Positions 54,864-56,003 of a DNA stretch of 56,003 nt are shown here, piece after piece (position 1 is the first letter of the stretch; each line of letters starts with the position of its first letter). The notes beneath the pieces are model-generated. The model was not told the origin of the DNA. It ran no database searches and worked only from the letters and a program-made list of their open reading frames with translations. Origin of the DNA: Thiomonas sp. (GTDB lineage Bacteria; Pseudomonadota; Gammaproteobacteria; Burkholderiales; Burkholderiaceae_C); contig JAGDVQ010000059.1 of assembly GCA_023255715.1 (NCBI GenBank), forward strand, positions 4,012-60,014, in the 5' to 3' direction. The translations under genes were made by a program, and so were the position numbers.

Positions 54864-54916
54864 GTGGCGGCCGTGCTTAAAATGGTGCCAGTAACAGCCA
54901 GACCGTGGAGACCGCG

Positions 54917-56003
54917 ATGACCCCGCATCAACTCTTGGAACAATTCGGCCCGCGTGAGGCCATGGATTACGACGTGGTGATCGTCGGCGCCGGGCCAGGC
55001 GGCCTGGGCACGGCCATCCACCTCAAGCAACTGGCGCAGAAAGAGGGGCGCGACATTTCGGTGTGCGTGCTGGAAAAAGGCTCGGAGCCGGGGGCGCACA
55101 TCCTGTCCGGGGCGATCATGGACCCCGGCGCGCTGACCGAACTGTTTCCGGACTGGAAGACGATGGGCGCGCCGCTGAACCAGCCCGTCACCGCCGACCA
55201 GTTTCTGTTCCTCAACGATTCAGGCGCCAGGCCCGCGCCCGCCGCCTTCCTGCCCGACTGTTTCAAGAATCACGGCAACTATGTGATCAGCCTGGGCAAT
55301 GTGGTGCGCTGGATGGCGCAGCAGGCCGAAGGCTTGGGCGTGGAAATCTTCCCCGGCTTTGCCGCGGCCGAGGTGCTGTACGACGCGCAGGGCCGGGTGT
55401 GCGGCGTGGCCACCGGCAACCAGGGGTTGGGCAAGGACGGCGAGCCGACCGACCATTTCGCGCTGGGCATGGAACTGCGCGCGAAGTACACCGTGTTCGC
55501 CGAAGGCTCGCGCGGGCAGCTCGGCAAGGAACTCATTGCCCACTACCAGCTCGACGCCGGGCGCGATCCGCAGAGCTATGCCATCGGCATCAAGGAATTG
55601 TGGGAAGTCGCCGCAGACAAGCATCAGCCCGGCCTGGTGCTGCACACCGCAGGCTGGCCGCTCGACCCGAGCACCTATGGCGGCGGGTTTCTCTACCACC
55701 TCGAAGACCGCAAGGTGGCGATCGGCTTTGTCGTCGGGCTGGACTACAGCAACCCGTGGCTCAGCCCGTTCGAGGAATTCCAGCGGCTCAAGACCCACCC
55801 GGCGATCCGCGGCCTGTTCGACGGCGCCAAGCGTCTGGGCTATGGCGCGCGCACCATCACCGCCGGCGGCCTGCTGTCGTTGCCCAAGCTGGTGTTTCCC
55901 GGTGGCTGTCTGGTGGGTTGCGAGGCCGGGTTTCTCAATGCCTCGCGCATCAAGGGCAGCCACGCGGCGATCAAGACCGGCATGCTGGCGGCGCAAGCCC
56001 TCG
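54917..56003 (+). CDS. Electron transfer flavoprotein-ubiquinone oxidoreductase (truncated by window edge)
   Basis: MDYDVVIVGAGPGGLGTAIHLKQLAQKEGRDISVCVLEKGSEPGAHILSGAIMDPGALTELFPDWK; HGNYVISLGNVVRWMAQQAE; ELWEVAADKHQPGLVLHTAGWPLD; open to the window end. Confidence 0.95.
   Translation, partial: MTPHQLLEQFGPREAMDYDVVIVGAGPGGLGTAIHLKQLAQKEGRDISVCVLEKGSEPGAHILSGAIMDPGALTELFPDWKTMGAPLNQPVTADQFLFLNDSGARPAPAAFLPDCFKNHGNYVISLGNVVRWMAQQAEGLGVEIFPGFAAAEVLYDAQGRVCGVATGNQGLGKDGEPTDHFALGMELRAKYTVFAEGSRGQLGKELIAHYQLDAGRDPQSYAIGIKELWEVAADKHQPGLVLHTAGWPLDPSTYGGGFLYHLEDRKVAIGFVVGLDYSNPWLSPFEEFQRLKTHPAIRGLFDGAKRLGYGARTITAGGLLSLPKLVFPGGCLVGCEAGFLNASRIKGSHAAIKTGMLAAQAL

Overview
The window is a GC-rich chromosomal segment, most likely from a Burkholderiales-type betaproteobacterium (gene content and order suggest a Thiomonas-like relative, but this is inference). 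It is densely coding and mostly core metabolism. I saw no rRNA, tRNA, CRISPR array, transposase, integrase-bearing island or phage module. Main blocks: (1) the 5' part of a fused NuoE-NuoF-type flavoprotein (formate dehydrogenase beta-like), with an OFA-type oxalate/formate MFS transporter and a LysR regulator; (2) a CsgG-like lipoprotein with a peptidoglycan-binding domain, a DeaD helicase and an SpmA-SpmB fusion; (3) a uric acid to ureide degradation cluster (puuE, fused uraD-allantoate amidohydrolase, M20 amidohydrolase, GntR regulator, divergent uraH and puuD); (4) coaX, hslVU, a dual STAS protein, an extended DksA, a His-rich CobW GTPase, rlmI, xerC, DUF484, dapF and two LpxL/HtrB acyltransferases; (5) SAM-cycle genes metK and ahcY-metF, with a recognisable SAH riboswitch before ahcY and a highly structured uncharacterised metK leader; (6) pip, ppnP, argG, a PepSY/cytochrome b561 pair with a Fur-like box, and a decayed corA fragment; (7) apbC, fused 5-oxoprolinase, a PfkB kinase, purD, yebC, a HerA-like ATPase, glnS, a 2OG-Fe dioxygenase, a DUF3365 haem protein behind a perfect FNR box, an Fsr-like MFS transporter, hemolysin III and partial ETF-QO. 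I found no clear wholly new multi-gene system. The best leads are the metK leader, the ureide operon architecture, the FNR-box haem protein, the Fur-box PepSY/b561 pair, and two frameshifted loci (corA remnant; ORF at 9244-9757).
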